DNA of 27,929 nucleotides, from the NCBI GenBank assembly GCA_964396385.1, contig CAYNFH010000064.1, positions 1 to 27,929 on the forward strand, given 5' to 3'. The stretch comes from CAYNFH01 sp964396385 (GTDB lineage Bacteria; Armatimonadota; Chthonomonadetes; Chthonomonadales; CAJBBX01). The position numbers and the translations under genes were made by a program. A model generated the notes under the pieces. The model saw only the letters and a program-made list of their open reading frames with translations. It made no database searches and was not told the origin of the DNA. Within the stretch, counting starts at the first letter, position 1. Every line of letters begins with the position of its first letter. This document shows positions 15,639-23,168 of this stretch, in pieces.

Positions 15639-15707
15639 GGACCACGGACCACAGACGACGGACCATCCCGGAACCATCGGTCTGTGGTCAGTCGTCCGCG
15701 GTCTTTC
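15639..15707. repeat. Inverted pair of four-heptamer arrays after the ANTAR gene
   Basis: Four heptamers GGACCAC, GGACCAC, AGACGAC and GGACCAT (15639-15666) are followed by an inverted, more degenerate set GTCTGTG, GTCAGTC, GTCCGCG and GTCTTTC (15680-15707). GACCACAGAC (15647-15656) and GTCTGTGGTC (15680-15689) form a perfect 10-bp stem. Same family as the element at 4041-4111. Confidence 0.85.
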
Positions 15708-15712
15708 CTATG

Positions 15713-15740
15713 GCGCCCCGCAGCAGTGCGGGGCGCTTTT
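15713..15740 (+). terminator. Intrinsic terminator between ANTAR and HAD genes
   Basis: GCGCCCCGCA (15713-15722) pairs perfectly with TGCGGGGCGC (15727-15736) around GCAG, followed by TTTT. It stands only 18 bp before the HAD start codon, so it either ends the ANTAR transcript or attenuates the HAD gene. Confidence 0.85.
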
Positions 15741-15758
15741 GCCTATGTGGACGGATGC

Positions 15759-16568
15759 ATGAGCCCTCCCTATAGGCTGGCAGCCATCGATCTGGATGAC
15801 ACCCTCCTCGGCCAGGATCATCTCATCTCCCGGCGCAATGCCCGGGCAGTCAGGGCGATTGCCGAGGCGGGCGTAGTCTGCGTCATCGCCAGTGGCCGCA
15901 TGCACGAGGCTACGACCCGGTTCGCGGAGCAGTTAGGGCTGGACGCGCCGATCATCTCCTACAACGGCGCGATGGTGAAAGTGCCGCGAACGGGAGAGGT
16001 ATGGCTGCACCTTCGTACCCCCGCCGAGCCTGCCGACGAAGTGATTCGCTTGTGCGCGAAGGGCGGATTCCATCTCAACTACTATCTGGACGACCACCTG
16101 TACGTAGCCAAGCGGGGGCCGTGGGCGGAGCTCTACGTGCGCCAGACGGGCTCGCCCATGGAGGAGGTGGGCGACCTCCACCGGTTTATGGGCAGCCGGC
16201 CGACGAAGATGATCCTCATCGATGCTCCGGAGGTCACGGACCGGCTGCTGCTCCGGTTCCGGGAGCGGTTTGGCGATTCGCTCTACATTACCAAGACCAA
16301 CCCGGAGTATCTGGAGTTTATGAACCCCGAGGCGAACAAGGGCCGCGCGCTGGCACTGGTGGCGGAGCGGCTGGGCATCCCGCAGGCCGAGACGATAGCA
16401 TTTGGGGACGGCCATAACGACCTGCCCATGATCCGGTGGGCCGGACTGGGCGTGGCCATGGGTACGGCCAAGCCGCAGATCCTGAAAGCGGCCGGATATG
16501 TGGCGCCGCCCTATGACGAGGATGGCCTTGGCCTTGCTATCGAGGAGATATTCCACCTCGTCGCGTAA
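15759..16568 (+). CDS. Cof-type HAD-superfamily phosphatase
   Basis: A 269-aa HAD hydrolase of the Cof (IIB cap) type, which dephosphorylates sugar phosphates or flavin-type substrates in the cytoplasm. Motif I is AIDLDDTLLG (nucleophile and acid Asp), motif II is VIASGR, motif III Lys is in NKGRAL, and motif IV is FGDGHNDLPMI. The cap lies between about residues 80 and 185. The open frame extends upstream over a terminator hairpin, so ATG 15759 (MSPPYRLAAIDLD) is used. The Shine-Dalgarno is weak. Substrate cannot be inferred. Lying directly behind the terminator, it may depend on readthrough from the ANTAR gene. Confidence 0.9.
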   Translation: MSPPYRLAAIDLDDTLLGQDHLISRRNARAVRAIAEAGVVCVIASGRMHEATTRFAEQLGLDAPIISYNGAMVKVPRTGEVWLHLRTPAEPADEVIRLCAKGGFHLNYYLDDHLYVAKRGPWAELYVRQTGSPMEEVGDLHRFMGSRPTKMILIDAPEVTDRLLLRFRERFGDSLYITKTNPEYLEFMNPEANKGRALALVAERLGIPQAETIAFGDGHNDLPMIRWAGLGVAMGTAKPQILKAAGYVAPPYDEDGLGLAIEEIFHLVA

Positions 16569-16622
16569 CTCTCCAGGAGTGTCAGCGCGAACCAACTGCC
16601 GTCAATGCGCGTATAGAATGCT

Positions 16623-16642
16623 CGGCCGAGGCCGCTCGGCCG
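16623..16642 (+). promoter_or_regulatory. Hairpin just upstream of the McrB-like start
   Basis: CGGCCGAG (16623-16630) and CTCGGCCG (16635-16642) form an 8-bp stem with a GCCG loop, ending seven bases before the ATG at 16650. No Shine-Dalgarno is visible there, so it could limit translation. A TATAGAAT box lies just upstream (about 16612-16619), without a convincing -35. Confidence 0.5.
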
Positions 16643-16649
16643 GACCGAT

Positions 16650-18539
16650 ATGACCGCACCTACCCGCAACCGCCCGCACTTTACGCTCACGGCCGCGCAG
16701 AGGGCGCGGCTGGAGGCCTGGCGCGCCTGGTGGTCCGAGAGCGAAGACCGCTACGCAAACTGGGAGGTCCGTGATCGAGACCAGCAGACCGCGTCGGCCA
16801 TCGCGGAGCTGTTCGCGCGATCAGGCTTCCCGGAGGGGCGTGACCTGACCGCGCCGGAGCTGAACCGGCTGTTCTCTTTGGCGCGGAGCCTCGCCCCGAA
16901 CCCCAACCTCGACGCCAGGCTCTTCGGCGGTCCGGAGGAGCCGGCTGAGCTCAACCGGCTGCTCCGACAGCTCCTCTTTGGGGATCAGCCGCTAGCGGAG
17001 CGGCTTACGGCCTTTATGGAGCGCAAGGGTGTCGGCGCACAGACGGCCTCCCAGCTCCTTTGCGCAACCCATCCGGACGAGTATCCGCTGGTCCATGCCG
17101 GGGACCTGGAGGCACTGGAGCTGACGCACGCGCAGAGAGAGTTCGCCCTGCGCGACGCGACACAAGAGTACGCCGGCGCAGCAGAAGCGAGTGGCGCGGC
17201 GCTGCGTGCCCTGGCCGGGTTCCGCGTCCTGGAGGCGGTGCGGCAGGCGCTTGGCACGCAGAGCTACCTGGAAGTGCACCGGATCCTTGAGCGTGGTCCC
17301 CGCGAGGCGGCCGACGCCGTGATCGTGCGCGACTTCGCGGCCCACGCGGCCGTGATGGAGGAGCGCCGGCCCTATGTGCCCGCGGACGTCGGAGAGACGG
17401 ACCTGCTGGGTTTGCTGGAGCTGCATATCGCTCAACTGGGTTTTACCTACCCTCCGCTTACGATCCGCAACTACTATGTCGCGCTCAAGACCAAACCGTT
17501 CGCGATCCTCTCCGGAGCTTCCGGCATCGGCAAGACGCGGCTGACTTACCTCTTCTCCGAAGCGTTAACCGGGAACGTGGAACAGCAGTATCGCCTCATC
17601 CCTGTCCGGCCGGACTGGACGGATTCCACCGCGCTTCTTGGTTATCGCAATCTGCTGGCCGGTCCGGAAGGGCGGTACGTGACAACGCGCTTCCTGGATT
17701 TCCTGGCCCACGCCGCGCGTCCGGAGAGCTCGGGCCGGGCCTACTTCCTGTGCCTGGATGAGATGAATCTCGCCCGCGTGGAGCACTACCTTTCGGACTT
17801 GCTGTCCGCAATGGAATCGCCGTCTCGGGAGATCCCGCTGGAGGCCGATTCGGTGGTCCGGCTGCCTTCCAACTTATTCTTGACCGGTACGGTGAACGTG
17901 GACGAGACCACGCACGTGTTCAGCCGCAAAGTCCTGGACCGCGCGAACACCATCGAGCTGACTGAGGTAGACCTCCGGTTCCCGCCATCGCAACTCGGAA
18001 TTGAAATTCGAAAACCGAAAGCCGAAAATCCTATTGCATTCCAATCTCTCTTCCTCAACAGCCGTGTGCTCGACGTGGCGGCGGCAAACCGAAAGCTGGA
18101 GACCGTCGCGCCGGGCCTCGTTGAGCGGGCGCTGGACCTCCTTACGCGGCTGAACGGCGCCCTGGCGCAGTCGCAGCTCTCATTCGCCTACCGGGTGCGG
18201 GACGAGGCGCTGATGTACCTCGCCAACAGCTTTGACGCTCGTGGACGGGGCCTCTTCGATACCGACAGTCGCAGGAACGGCCAGATCGCGCTGGACTTCC
18301 AGGTGCTCCAAAAAGTCCTGCCGCGGCTGTCAGGCAGCCTGGAACAGATTGAGCCGGCGCTGCGTGCGGTCCTGGAAGTCCTCGCCCCGGGGCTTATCCC
18401 CGCACGGGCGCCGGCTCCGGCCCCGCCACGGCTTTCAGGGGCGGACCAGCCCGGTCCGTACCCACGCTCGGCTGCCAAAGCCCTCCGACTCCTGGCTCGC
18501 CTGGAGCGGGATGGATACGCCACCTTCTACGATGGATGA
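16650..18539 (+). CDS. McrB-like AAA+ GTPase (type IV restriction motor)
   Basis: A 629-aa protein whose ATPase core matches McrB, the nucleotide-driven motor of methylation-dependent restriction. Walker A is GASGIGKT (residues 289-296, Lys295), Walker B is YFLCLDEMN (365-373, Asp370/Glu371), and the McrB-type sensor TGTVNVDETTHVFSRKVLDRAN begins near 412. The ~260 N-terminal residues are helical and I see no EVE, DUF3578 or other known modified-base reader, so target recognition is unknown. Residues about 448-465 are coded by AT-rich CGAAAACC-like repeats. It overlaps the next gene (ATGGATGA), typical of coupled mcrB-mcrC pairs. Start ATG 16650; no Shine-Dalgarno seen. Confidence 0.85.
   Translation: MTAPTRNRPHFTLTAAQRARLEAWRAWWSESEDRYANWEVRDRDQQTASAIAELFARSGFPEGRDLTAPELNRLFSLARSLAPNPNLDARLFGGPEEPAELNRLLRQLLFGDQPLAERLTAFMERKGVGAQTASQLLCATHPDEYPLVHAGDLEALELTHAQREFALRDATQEYAGAAEASGAALRALAGFRVLEAVRQALGTQSYLEVHRILERGPREAADAVIVRDFAAHAAVMEERRPYVPADVGETDLLGLLELHIAQLGFTYPPLTIRNYYVALKTKPFAILSGASGIGKTRLTYLFSEALTGNVEQQYRLIPVRPDWTDSTALLGYRNLLAGPEGRYVTTRFLDFLAHAARPESSGRAYFLCLDEMNLARVEHYLSDLLSAMESPSREIPLEADSVVRLPSNLFLTGTVNVDETTHVFSRKVLDRANTIELTEVDLRFPPSQLGIEIRKPKAENPIAFQSLFLNSRVLDVAAANRKLETVAPGLVERALDLLTRLNGALAQSQLSFAYRVRDEALMYLANSFDARGRGLFDTDSRRNGQIALDFQVLQKVLPRLSGSLEQIEPALRAVLEVLAPGLIPARAPAPAPPRLSGADQPGPYPRSAAKALRLLARLERDGYATFYDG
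18003..18032. repeat. AT-rich GAAAACC-like repeat inside the McrB-like gene
   Basis: TTCGAAAACCGAAAGCCGAAAATCC-type units, much more AT-rich than the flanks, run in frame through the region after the sensor motif and code for IRKPKAENP. It looks like another short-repeat insertion in a non-conserved loop. Confidence 0.55.
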
Positions 18540-19860
18540 CGGCCTGCTGAGCCCGGTCGAGCGCCGGCGACTGATCGAGGAGATCGGGGAGGTGGCGATG
18601 ACCATCGGCCGGGACCGCGATTCGGAATTTGGTCCCCTACCCGCTCGGAGCGGCCGGACCGCGGGACTGTTGACGGGCCAGGAGCAGCTCGCATTCCTGG
18701 AGGCTCACTTACCTATCCTGCAGGCCGCGATCGAGCGCATCGCCGCGGATCCTCTCGTGTTCGTTGTCACGACCGGGCAAGACGTGCCGTTCGACAGGGC
18801 CAGGCGTGTCACGCCGCGCGCGGTGATGCAGGCTGCCGGGCGGAAGACAGTGGATACAAAATGGAGCGCTACTGGATGGCTCGCGGAGCGCCTGTCCGGG
18901 CGCGTTCCTGCCAGTTTGGAGGAGCAGGTGACCGTCGCGACCACAGACACGCCGGAGAACCGGTGGATCGCGGCGCTGCTGGCCGGATGGCGGCGGGATC
19001 TCGCCTCGATAGCGGCACTGGCCCGGTGGACGGGGGATACCGCTGCGGCGTCCACCGCGGAGGGACTCCTCAGCCGCCTTCGCCGGCTTGAGGCCGCCGA
19101 GTTCCTCATGGATAGCTGCCGGTACGCACCTGCAGCGCCTCCGCCCCGTCTTCTCCTGGACTCCCGCTATCGGACGCTGCTGAAGCTGGATCGCGAGCAC
19201 CGTCGCAGGCTGCGCATCGAGTGGGATGCGCCCGCTTTCACCCTTCCTGCGCGAGAGGGCTGGCTGCTGTACGAGACCTGGTGCTTCTTGCGCACCGCAG
19301 CCGCGCTCATGGCACTGGGCTTTCGGGCTGTGTCAGGCGACTCGGTCCAGGTGCGGCCGGGCAGGCTCTCACTCCAGTTGGCCAAGGGAAGGGCTTCGCG
19401 CCTCCGCTTCTCCCTCCGATCACAACTGGTGGAGCTCTATTACAACCGTGCGTTTGCCGGTCCTTCGGCCGACGAGGCGCAGCCCGGCTCCCGCAGCCAC
19501 ACGATGATTCCGGACATTTGCCTGGAATGCCGCGGGCGCTTCCTTGTCCTGGACGCCAAATACCGGAGCTACGATCCTCCGGCCGGTCCGGACTCCGTTT
19601 ACCAGGCCGGCGCTCTGTACGAGGACGTGGACAAGATGCACGCCTACCGGGACGCAATCGTTCGGTCCGAGAGACCGGTCGTGGACGCGGCCTGGTGTCT
19701 CTTTCCGGGCCGGACAGAGGGACCGGAGATTATCTCCTACCCCACCTCGTCGTCGCACGAACCGTTCGGGCGGGCCGGCATCGGAGCGCTTCGGCTCCGC
19801 CCCGGACGAGACTATGCGCCCCTGGCCGGACTCATTGCTTCCTGGCTCTCGACCGGTTGA
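18532..19860 (+). CDS. McrC-like nuclease (DUF2357 plus PD-(D/E)xK)
   Basis: A 442-aa partner of the McrB-like ATPase. The first ~250 residues resemble the DUF2357 region that docks on McrB-type rings. The C-terminal part carries a restriction nuclease core: MIPDICLE (Asp328) and LVLDAKY (Asp341, Lys343) spaced as in PD-(D/E)xK enzymes, followed by a conserved-looking DKMHAYRDAI helix. The open frame starts earlier, inside the upstream gene; ATG 18532 is chosen because it overlaps the McrB-like stop by eight bases in the usual coupled manner. Together they should cleave incoming DNA, probably modified DNA. The TGA lies inside the -35 box of the pyrimidine promoter. Confidence 0.83.
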   Translation: MDDGLLSPVERRRLIEEIGEVAMTIGRDRDSEFGPLPARSGRTAGLLTGQEQLAFLEAHLPILQAAIERIAADPLVFVVTTGQDVPFDRARRVTPRAVMQAAGRKTVDTKWSATGWLAERLSGRVPASLEEQVTVATTDTPENRWIAALLAGWRRDLASIAALARWTGDTAAASTAEGLLSRLRRLEAAEFLMDSCRYAPAAPPPRLLLDSRYRTLLKLDREHRRRLRIEWDAPAFTLPAREGWLLYETWCFLRTAAALMALGFRAVSGDSVQVRPGRLSLQLAKGRASRLRFSLRSQLVELYYNRAFAGPSADEAQPGSRSHTMIPDICLECRGRFLVLDAKYRSYDPPAGPDSVYQAGALYEDVDKMHAYRDAIVRSERPVVDAAWCLFPGRTEGPEIISYPTSSSHEPFGRAGIGALRLRPGRDYAPLAGLIASWLSTG

Positions 19861-19885
19861 CAGGCCCTGGATTCAGGAGTACACT
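19857..19885 (+). promoter_or_regulatory. Sigma-70 promoter of the pyr operon
   Basis: TTGACA (19857-19862), a 17-bp spacer and TACACT (19880-19885). The -35 box overlaps the nuclease stop codon. Transcription from about 19892 would produce the attenuator leader of pyrR. Confidence 0.85.
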
Positions 19886-19911
19886 TCGGCTAGAACAACC
19901 CATATGGACGT

Positions 19912-19947
19912 CCCTTTAACAGGTGTGCCCGGAGAGGCCGACAAGGG
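19912..19947 (+). promoter_or_regulatory. PyrR-binding RNA hairpin
   Basis: CCCTT (19912-19916) and AAGGG (19943-19947) form the lower stem. The loop CCGGAGAGG (19929-19937) matches the PyrR consensus CCNGNGAGG. With UMP bound, PyrR stabilises this anti-antiterminator so that transcription stops at the downstream terminator. The element is in the expected place, 90 nt before pyrR. Confidence 0.88.
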
Positions 19948-19990
19948 GCGGGAACTCCCGCTGACTTGCGGGACCACTCTTGCTGCGTCG

Positions 19991-20016
19991 GCGCTTCCCA
20001 TCGGGAGGCGCTTTTT
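19991..20016 (+). terminator. pyr attenuator terminator
   Basis: GCGCTTCCC (19991-19999) pairs with GGGAGGCGC (20003-20011), nine pairs with one G-U, around a 3-nt loop and followed by five T. It sits between the PyrR site and the pyrR start codon. The bases between (19948-19990), which include a GCGGG/CCCGC hairpin, probably take part in the competing antiterminator. Confidence 0.9.
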
Positions 20017-20036
20017 GCTGTGACGGAGCCAGCGCA

Positions 20037-20564
20037 ATGAACCCAAGGCAGGTGATGGACGCGGAAGAGATGCGGCGTGCCATCACCCGCATCGCCCACG
20101 AAATCCTCGAAAAGAACCACGGCCCCTCTAATCTCGGACTGGTGGGCATCCTCCGGCGAGGGGCGCCGCTGGCCGAGCGCCTCGCCGTTATCATTCAGCA
20201 GATAGAGGGCGTCCAGGTCCCGGTGGGCAGCCTGGACATCGCCCTCTACCGGGACGACTACCCTGAGCGCCGCCCGGCAGTGGGTCAGACCAACATACCC
20301 TTCGATATCACCGGCAAAGACATCGTGCTGGTGGACGAGGTCATCTACACTGGCCGCACCGTGCGAGCAGCCATCACGGCTCTCATCGACCTGGGCCGCC
20401 CGGCCGGCATCCAGCTTGCGGTGCTCGTGGACCGCGGGCACCGCGAGCTTCCCATCCGGCCGGACTACGTCGGCAAGAACGTACCCACGTCCCGCGAGGA
20501 GCACGTCGACTGCCACCTGCGGGAGGTGGACGGCGAGGACGTTGTAACGATCCGGGATGCCTGA
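20037..20564 (+). CDS. pyrR: Pyrimidine operon attenuator PyrR (uracil phosphoribosyltransferase fold)
   Basis: A 175-aa PyrR, close to the family's ~180. It senses UMP/UTP and binds the leader RNA to promote attenuation; many members also convert uracil and PRPP to UMP. The PRPP-binding motif is DIVLVDEVIYTGRTVRAAI (about residues 97-115). YRDDYPE and the C-terminal basic region DRGHRELPI/REEHVDCH fit PyrR. ATG 20037 (MNPRQVMDAEEM) is used; the upstream extension crosses the terminator. A matching RNA site lies in its own leader, so control is autogenous. pyrB follows after 3 bp. Confidence 0.96.
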   Translation: MNPRQVMDAEEMRRAITRIAHEILEKNHGPSNLGLVGILRRGAPLAERLAVIIQQIEGVQVPVGSLDIALYRDDYPERRPAVGQTNIPFDITGKDIVLVDEVIYTGRTVRAAITALIDLGRPAGIQLAVLVDRGHRELPIRPDYVGKNVPTSREEHVDCHLREVDGEDVVTIRDA

Positions 20565-20567
20565 GCT

Positions 20568-21554
20568 ATGCGCGACCTGATCAGCCTGCGGGAGACCAGC
20601 GTAGAGGACATCCGCCGCGTTCTGGAGACGGCGGCGGCTTTCAAGGAGATCCTACGGCGGTCTGTAAAGAAGGTACCCACTCTGCGCGGGCGCTCCGTCA
20701 TCACGCTGTTCTACGAGTCCTCCACGCGCACGCGTACGTCCTTTGAGCTGGCCGCGAAGATCATGAGCGCGGAGGCGATCAATATCGCCGTTGCGCAGTC
20801 GTCGGTAAGCAAGGGAGAGTCGCTCAAGGATACGCTCCGGACACTCCAGGCGCTTACGGCGGACTGCATCGTGATCCGCCACTCGTCGAGCGGCGCGGCC
20901 AAGATGGCTGCGGACTTTACCGACAGGCCCGTCATCAACGCCGGGGACGGGCGTCACGAGCACCCCACGCAGGGCCTGTTGGACATCCTGACCATCTGGG
21001 AGAACAAGGTGGTGGGGCGCGAGGACGAAACCTATCCCCGAGCGCTGTCCCCCGAGCGGCCGTTCGACCTCACGGGACTCACCGTGGCGATTGTGGGAGA
21101 CCTCACGCACAGCCGGGTGGCCCGTTCCAACGTATGGGGACTGACGAAGCTGGGAGCAAAGGTCCGATGGGCCGGCCCCCGAACGCTCATCCCGGTAGAC
21201 GCGGGCCGGCTGCCTATATCGGTCCACACGGACCTGCGTGAGGGGCTGGACGGGGCGGACGTGGTGATGGCGCTGCGGCTCCAGACCGAGCGGCAGGAGA
21301 AGGGGCTTTTGCCCAGCCTGCGGGAGTACTCGCGCGTGTGGGGCATCTCGGCCGGAAGCCTGGCATGTGCGCGCCCCGACGTACTGGTGATGCACCCCGG
21401 CCCCCTGAACCGCGGCGTGGAGATCTCCGCCGACGTAGCCGATGGCGTGGGAGGAATCCGCGCCGCCATCGAGGATCAGGTGACCAACGGCGTGGCGATC
21501 CGGATGGCGTGTCTCTACCTTCTCATGGGCGGGGACGAGTTCAGCCGCGAATGA
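20568..21554 (+). CDS. pyrB: Aspartate carbamoyltransferase catalytic subunit
   Basis: First committed step of pyrimidine synthesis: carbamoyl phosphate plus aspartate to carbamoyl-aspartate. The 328-aa product has the carbamoyl-phosphate motif STRTRTSFE (starting at residue 52), HPTQGLLDI (His132 region), and the aspartate-domain MALRLQTER and MHPGPLNRGVEI loops. Length is normal for the catalytic chain. No pyrI regulatory subunit is adjacent, which is usual in PyrR-controlled operons. Starts three bases after pyrR stops. Confidence 0.97.
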   Translation: MRDLISLRETSVEDIRRVLETAAAFKEILRRSVKKVPTLRGRSVITLFYESSTRTRTSFELAAKIMSAEAINIAVAQSSVSKGESLKDTLRTLQALTADCIVIRHSSSGAAKMAADFTDRPVINAGDGRHEHPTQGLLDILTIWENKVVGREDETYPRALSPERPFDLTGLTVAIVGDLTHSRVARSNVWGLTKLGAKVRWAGPRTLIPVDAGRLPISVHTDLREGLDGADVVMALRLQTERQEKGLLPSLREYSRVWGISAGSLACARPDVLVMHPGPLNRGVEISADVADGVGGIRAAIEDQVTNGVAIRMACLYLLMGGDEFSRE

Positions 21555-21585
21555 ATGGATTTCGACAGGAGTAGGAGCGAACAGG

Positions 21586-21891
21586 ATGACGTGGAATGAC
21601 GTGCGGGACGCCTATCCACACCAATGGGTGCTAGTCGAAGCTCTTCAAGCTCACACTGAGAGTGATCGGCGTCTATTGGATAATGTGGAGGTGATAGGCG
21701 CATTCCCGGACAGCCTAACCGCCTGGAAAGTATATACTGAGATGCACGGCGAGGCTCCATTTCGCGAGCTCTATCCCCTTCACACAGGCCAAGAGGTCCC
21801 AGATATACGGGAGCGCCCCGGTCCCGTTCTGCGCGGAATACGACGCGCCATCGGAAGGCAGGAGATCCGGAGCGGGAGAACGCGCAGGTGA
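21586..21891 (+). CDS. 101-aa hypothetical protein inside the pyr operon
   Basis: A small soluble protein beginning MTWNDVRDAYPHQWVLVEAL, with AFPDSLTAWKVYTEMHG and RELYPLHTG in the middle and an Arg-rich tail. I recall a family of small hypothetical proteins with this WVLVEA...RELYxLHT pattern in Chloroflexota and cyanobacteria, but I know no function. GGAG lies upstream of ATG 21586. Its TGA overlaps the pyrC GTG by four bases (GTGA), so the two are likely translationally coupled. Its DNA is clearly more AT-rich than pyrB and pyrC, which suggests a later insertion into the operon. Confidence 0.72.
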   Translation: MTWNDVRDAYPHQWVLVEALQAHTESDRRLLDNVEVIGAFPDSLTAWKVYTEMHGEAPFRELYPLHTGQEVPDIRERPGPVLRGIRRAIGRQEIRSGRTRR

Positions 21892-23159
21892 GGCTAGTTC
21901 TGGCTGGTGGGCGGATACTGGATCCCTCTCAGGGGGTGGATCGGGTCGGAGACTTGGTCATTGAGGATGGCCGGATCGCCGGCATCGTCGCCGCCGGATC
22001 GGGTCAGGGCGACGTGGTGCGGGATGTGCGCGGCCTGCTCGTAACCCCGGGGCTCATCGACATCCACGTCCATTTGCGCGAGCCGGGGTTCGAGTACAAA
22101 GAGGACATCGAGAGCGGCACCCGCGCCGCGGCGGCAGGCGGGTTCACCGGCGTCTGCTGCATGCCCAACACCAACCCGGCCATCGATACGGCCGCGGTGG
22201 TCCGGCAGATCATAGAGCGGGCGGAGCAGGTCGGCTCCGCGCGCGTTTACCCCATCGCGGCGCTGACGCGAGGCATGGGGGGCGACCAGCTTGCCGAGAT
22301 CGCGGACCTGAAAGCGGCTGGCGCATGCGCCATCTCCGATGACGCCTTTCCCATCCAGAACGCGGAGACCATGCGGCGCGGTATGGAGTACTGCGCGCAG
22401 TTCGGAATGGTCCTCATGACCCATAACGAGGACAAAGCGCTGACGGCCGGTGGCGCGATGAATGAGAGCTACACCGCGACGGTCATGGGCGTGCCTGGCA
22501 TCCCGGCGGTGGCCGAGGACATTGCTGCGGCCCGCAATATCCATCTCGCGCAGCTTACCGGCTGCCGGCTGCACCTGCTTCACATCTCTACCGCCGGGAC
22601 GGTGGAGCTCCTCCGGCGCGCGAAGGCGGACGGCATCCCGGTCACCGGCGAAACGGCCCCGCACTACTGGTCGCTCACCGACGAGGCCTGCGAGGGCTAC
22701 AACACCAACGCAAAGATGAACCCTCCGCTCCGTACGGCGGCCGACCAGGACGCGGTGAAGCGGGGCCTGGCGGACGGGACCATCGACTGCATCGCCACGG
22801 ACCATGCGCCGCACGCAGCCTATGAGAAGGAGCGCGAGTTCGATCAAGCGCCCTTCGGGATCGTGGGTCTGGAGACAGCCTTCGGACTGACCTACACCCA
22901 CCTGGTGAAGCCCGGCATCATGTCGCTGCCGGACGCGATTGCCATGCTCAGCACCGTTCCCGCGAGTATCCTGAGGCTGCCGGGCGGCACGCTGGCCGCC
23001 GGCGCGCCGGCCGACGCTAGTGTCTTCGACCTGGACCGGGAAGCAACCATAACACCGGAGTCGATCCGCTCCAAGTCCCGCAACACGCCCTTCATGGGCT
23101 GGGCGCTCCAGGGCGTGCCGGTATTCACGGTATTGGGCGGCCGGGTTATCGAGGTGTAG
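21888..23159 (+). CDS. pyrC: Dihydroorotase
   Basis: Cyclises carbamoyl-aspartate to dihydroorotate. The 423-aa product is a type I dihydroorotase of the amidohydrolase superfamily. Metal ligands are visible in DIHVHLREPG (His60, His62), HISTAG and ATDHAPH (Asp305). GVCCMPNTNPAID and GETAPHYWSLTDEA are family-typical substrate segments, and the C-terminus returns to the beta-sandwich. The start is GTG 21888 overlapping the preceding small ORF. pyrD, pyrF and pyrE are not seen downstream in the window. Confidence 0.96.
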   Translation: MRLVLAGGRILDPSQGVDRVGDLVIEDGRIAGIVAAGSGQGDVVRDVRGLLVTPGLIDIHVHLREPGFEYKEDIESGTRAAAAGGFTGVCCMPNTNPAIDTAAVVRQIIERAEQVGSARVYPIAALTRGMGGDQLAEIADLKAAGACAISDDAFPIQNAETMRRGMEYCAQFGMVLMTHNEDKALTAGGAMNESYTATVMGVPGIPAVAEDIAAARNIHLAQLTGCRLHLLHISTAGTVELLRRAKADGIPVTGETAPHYWSLTDEACEGYNTNAKMNPPLRTAADQDAVKRGLADGTIDCIATDHAPHAAYEKEREFDQAPFGIVGLETAFGLTYTHLVKPGIMSLPDAIAMLSTVPASILRLPGGTLAAGAPADASVFDLDREATITPESIRSKSRNTPFMGWALQGVPVFTVLGGRVIEV

Positions 23160-23168
23160 GCCGCGGCT

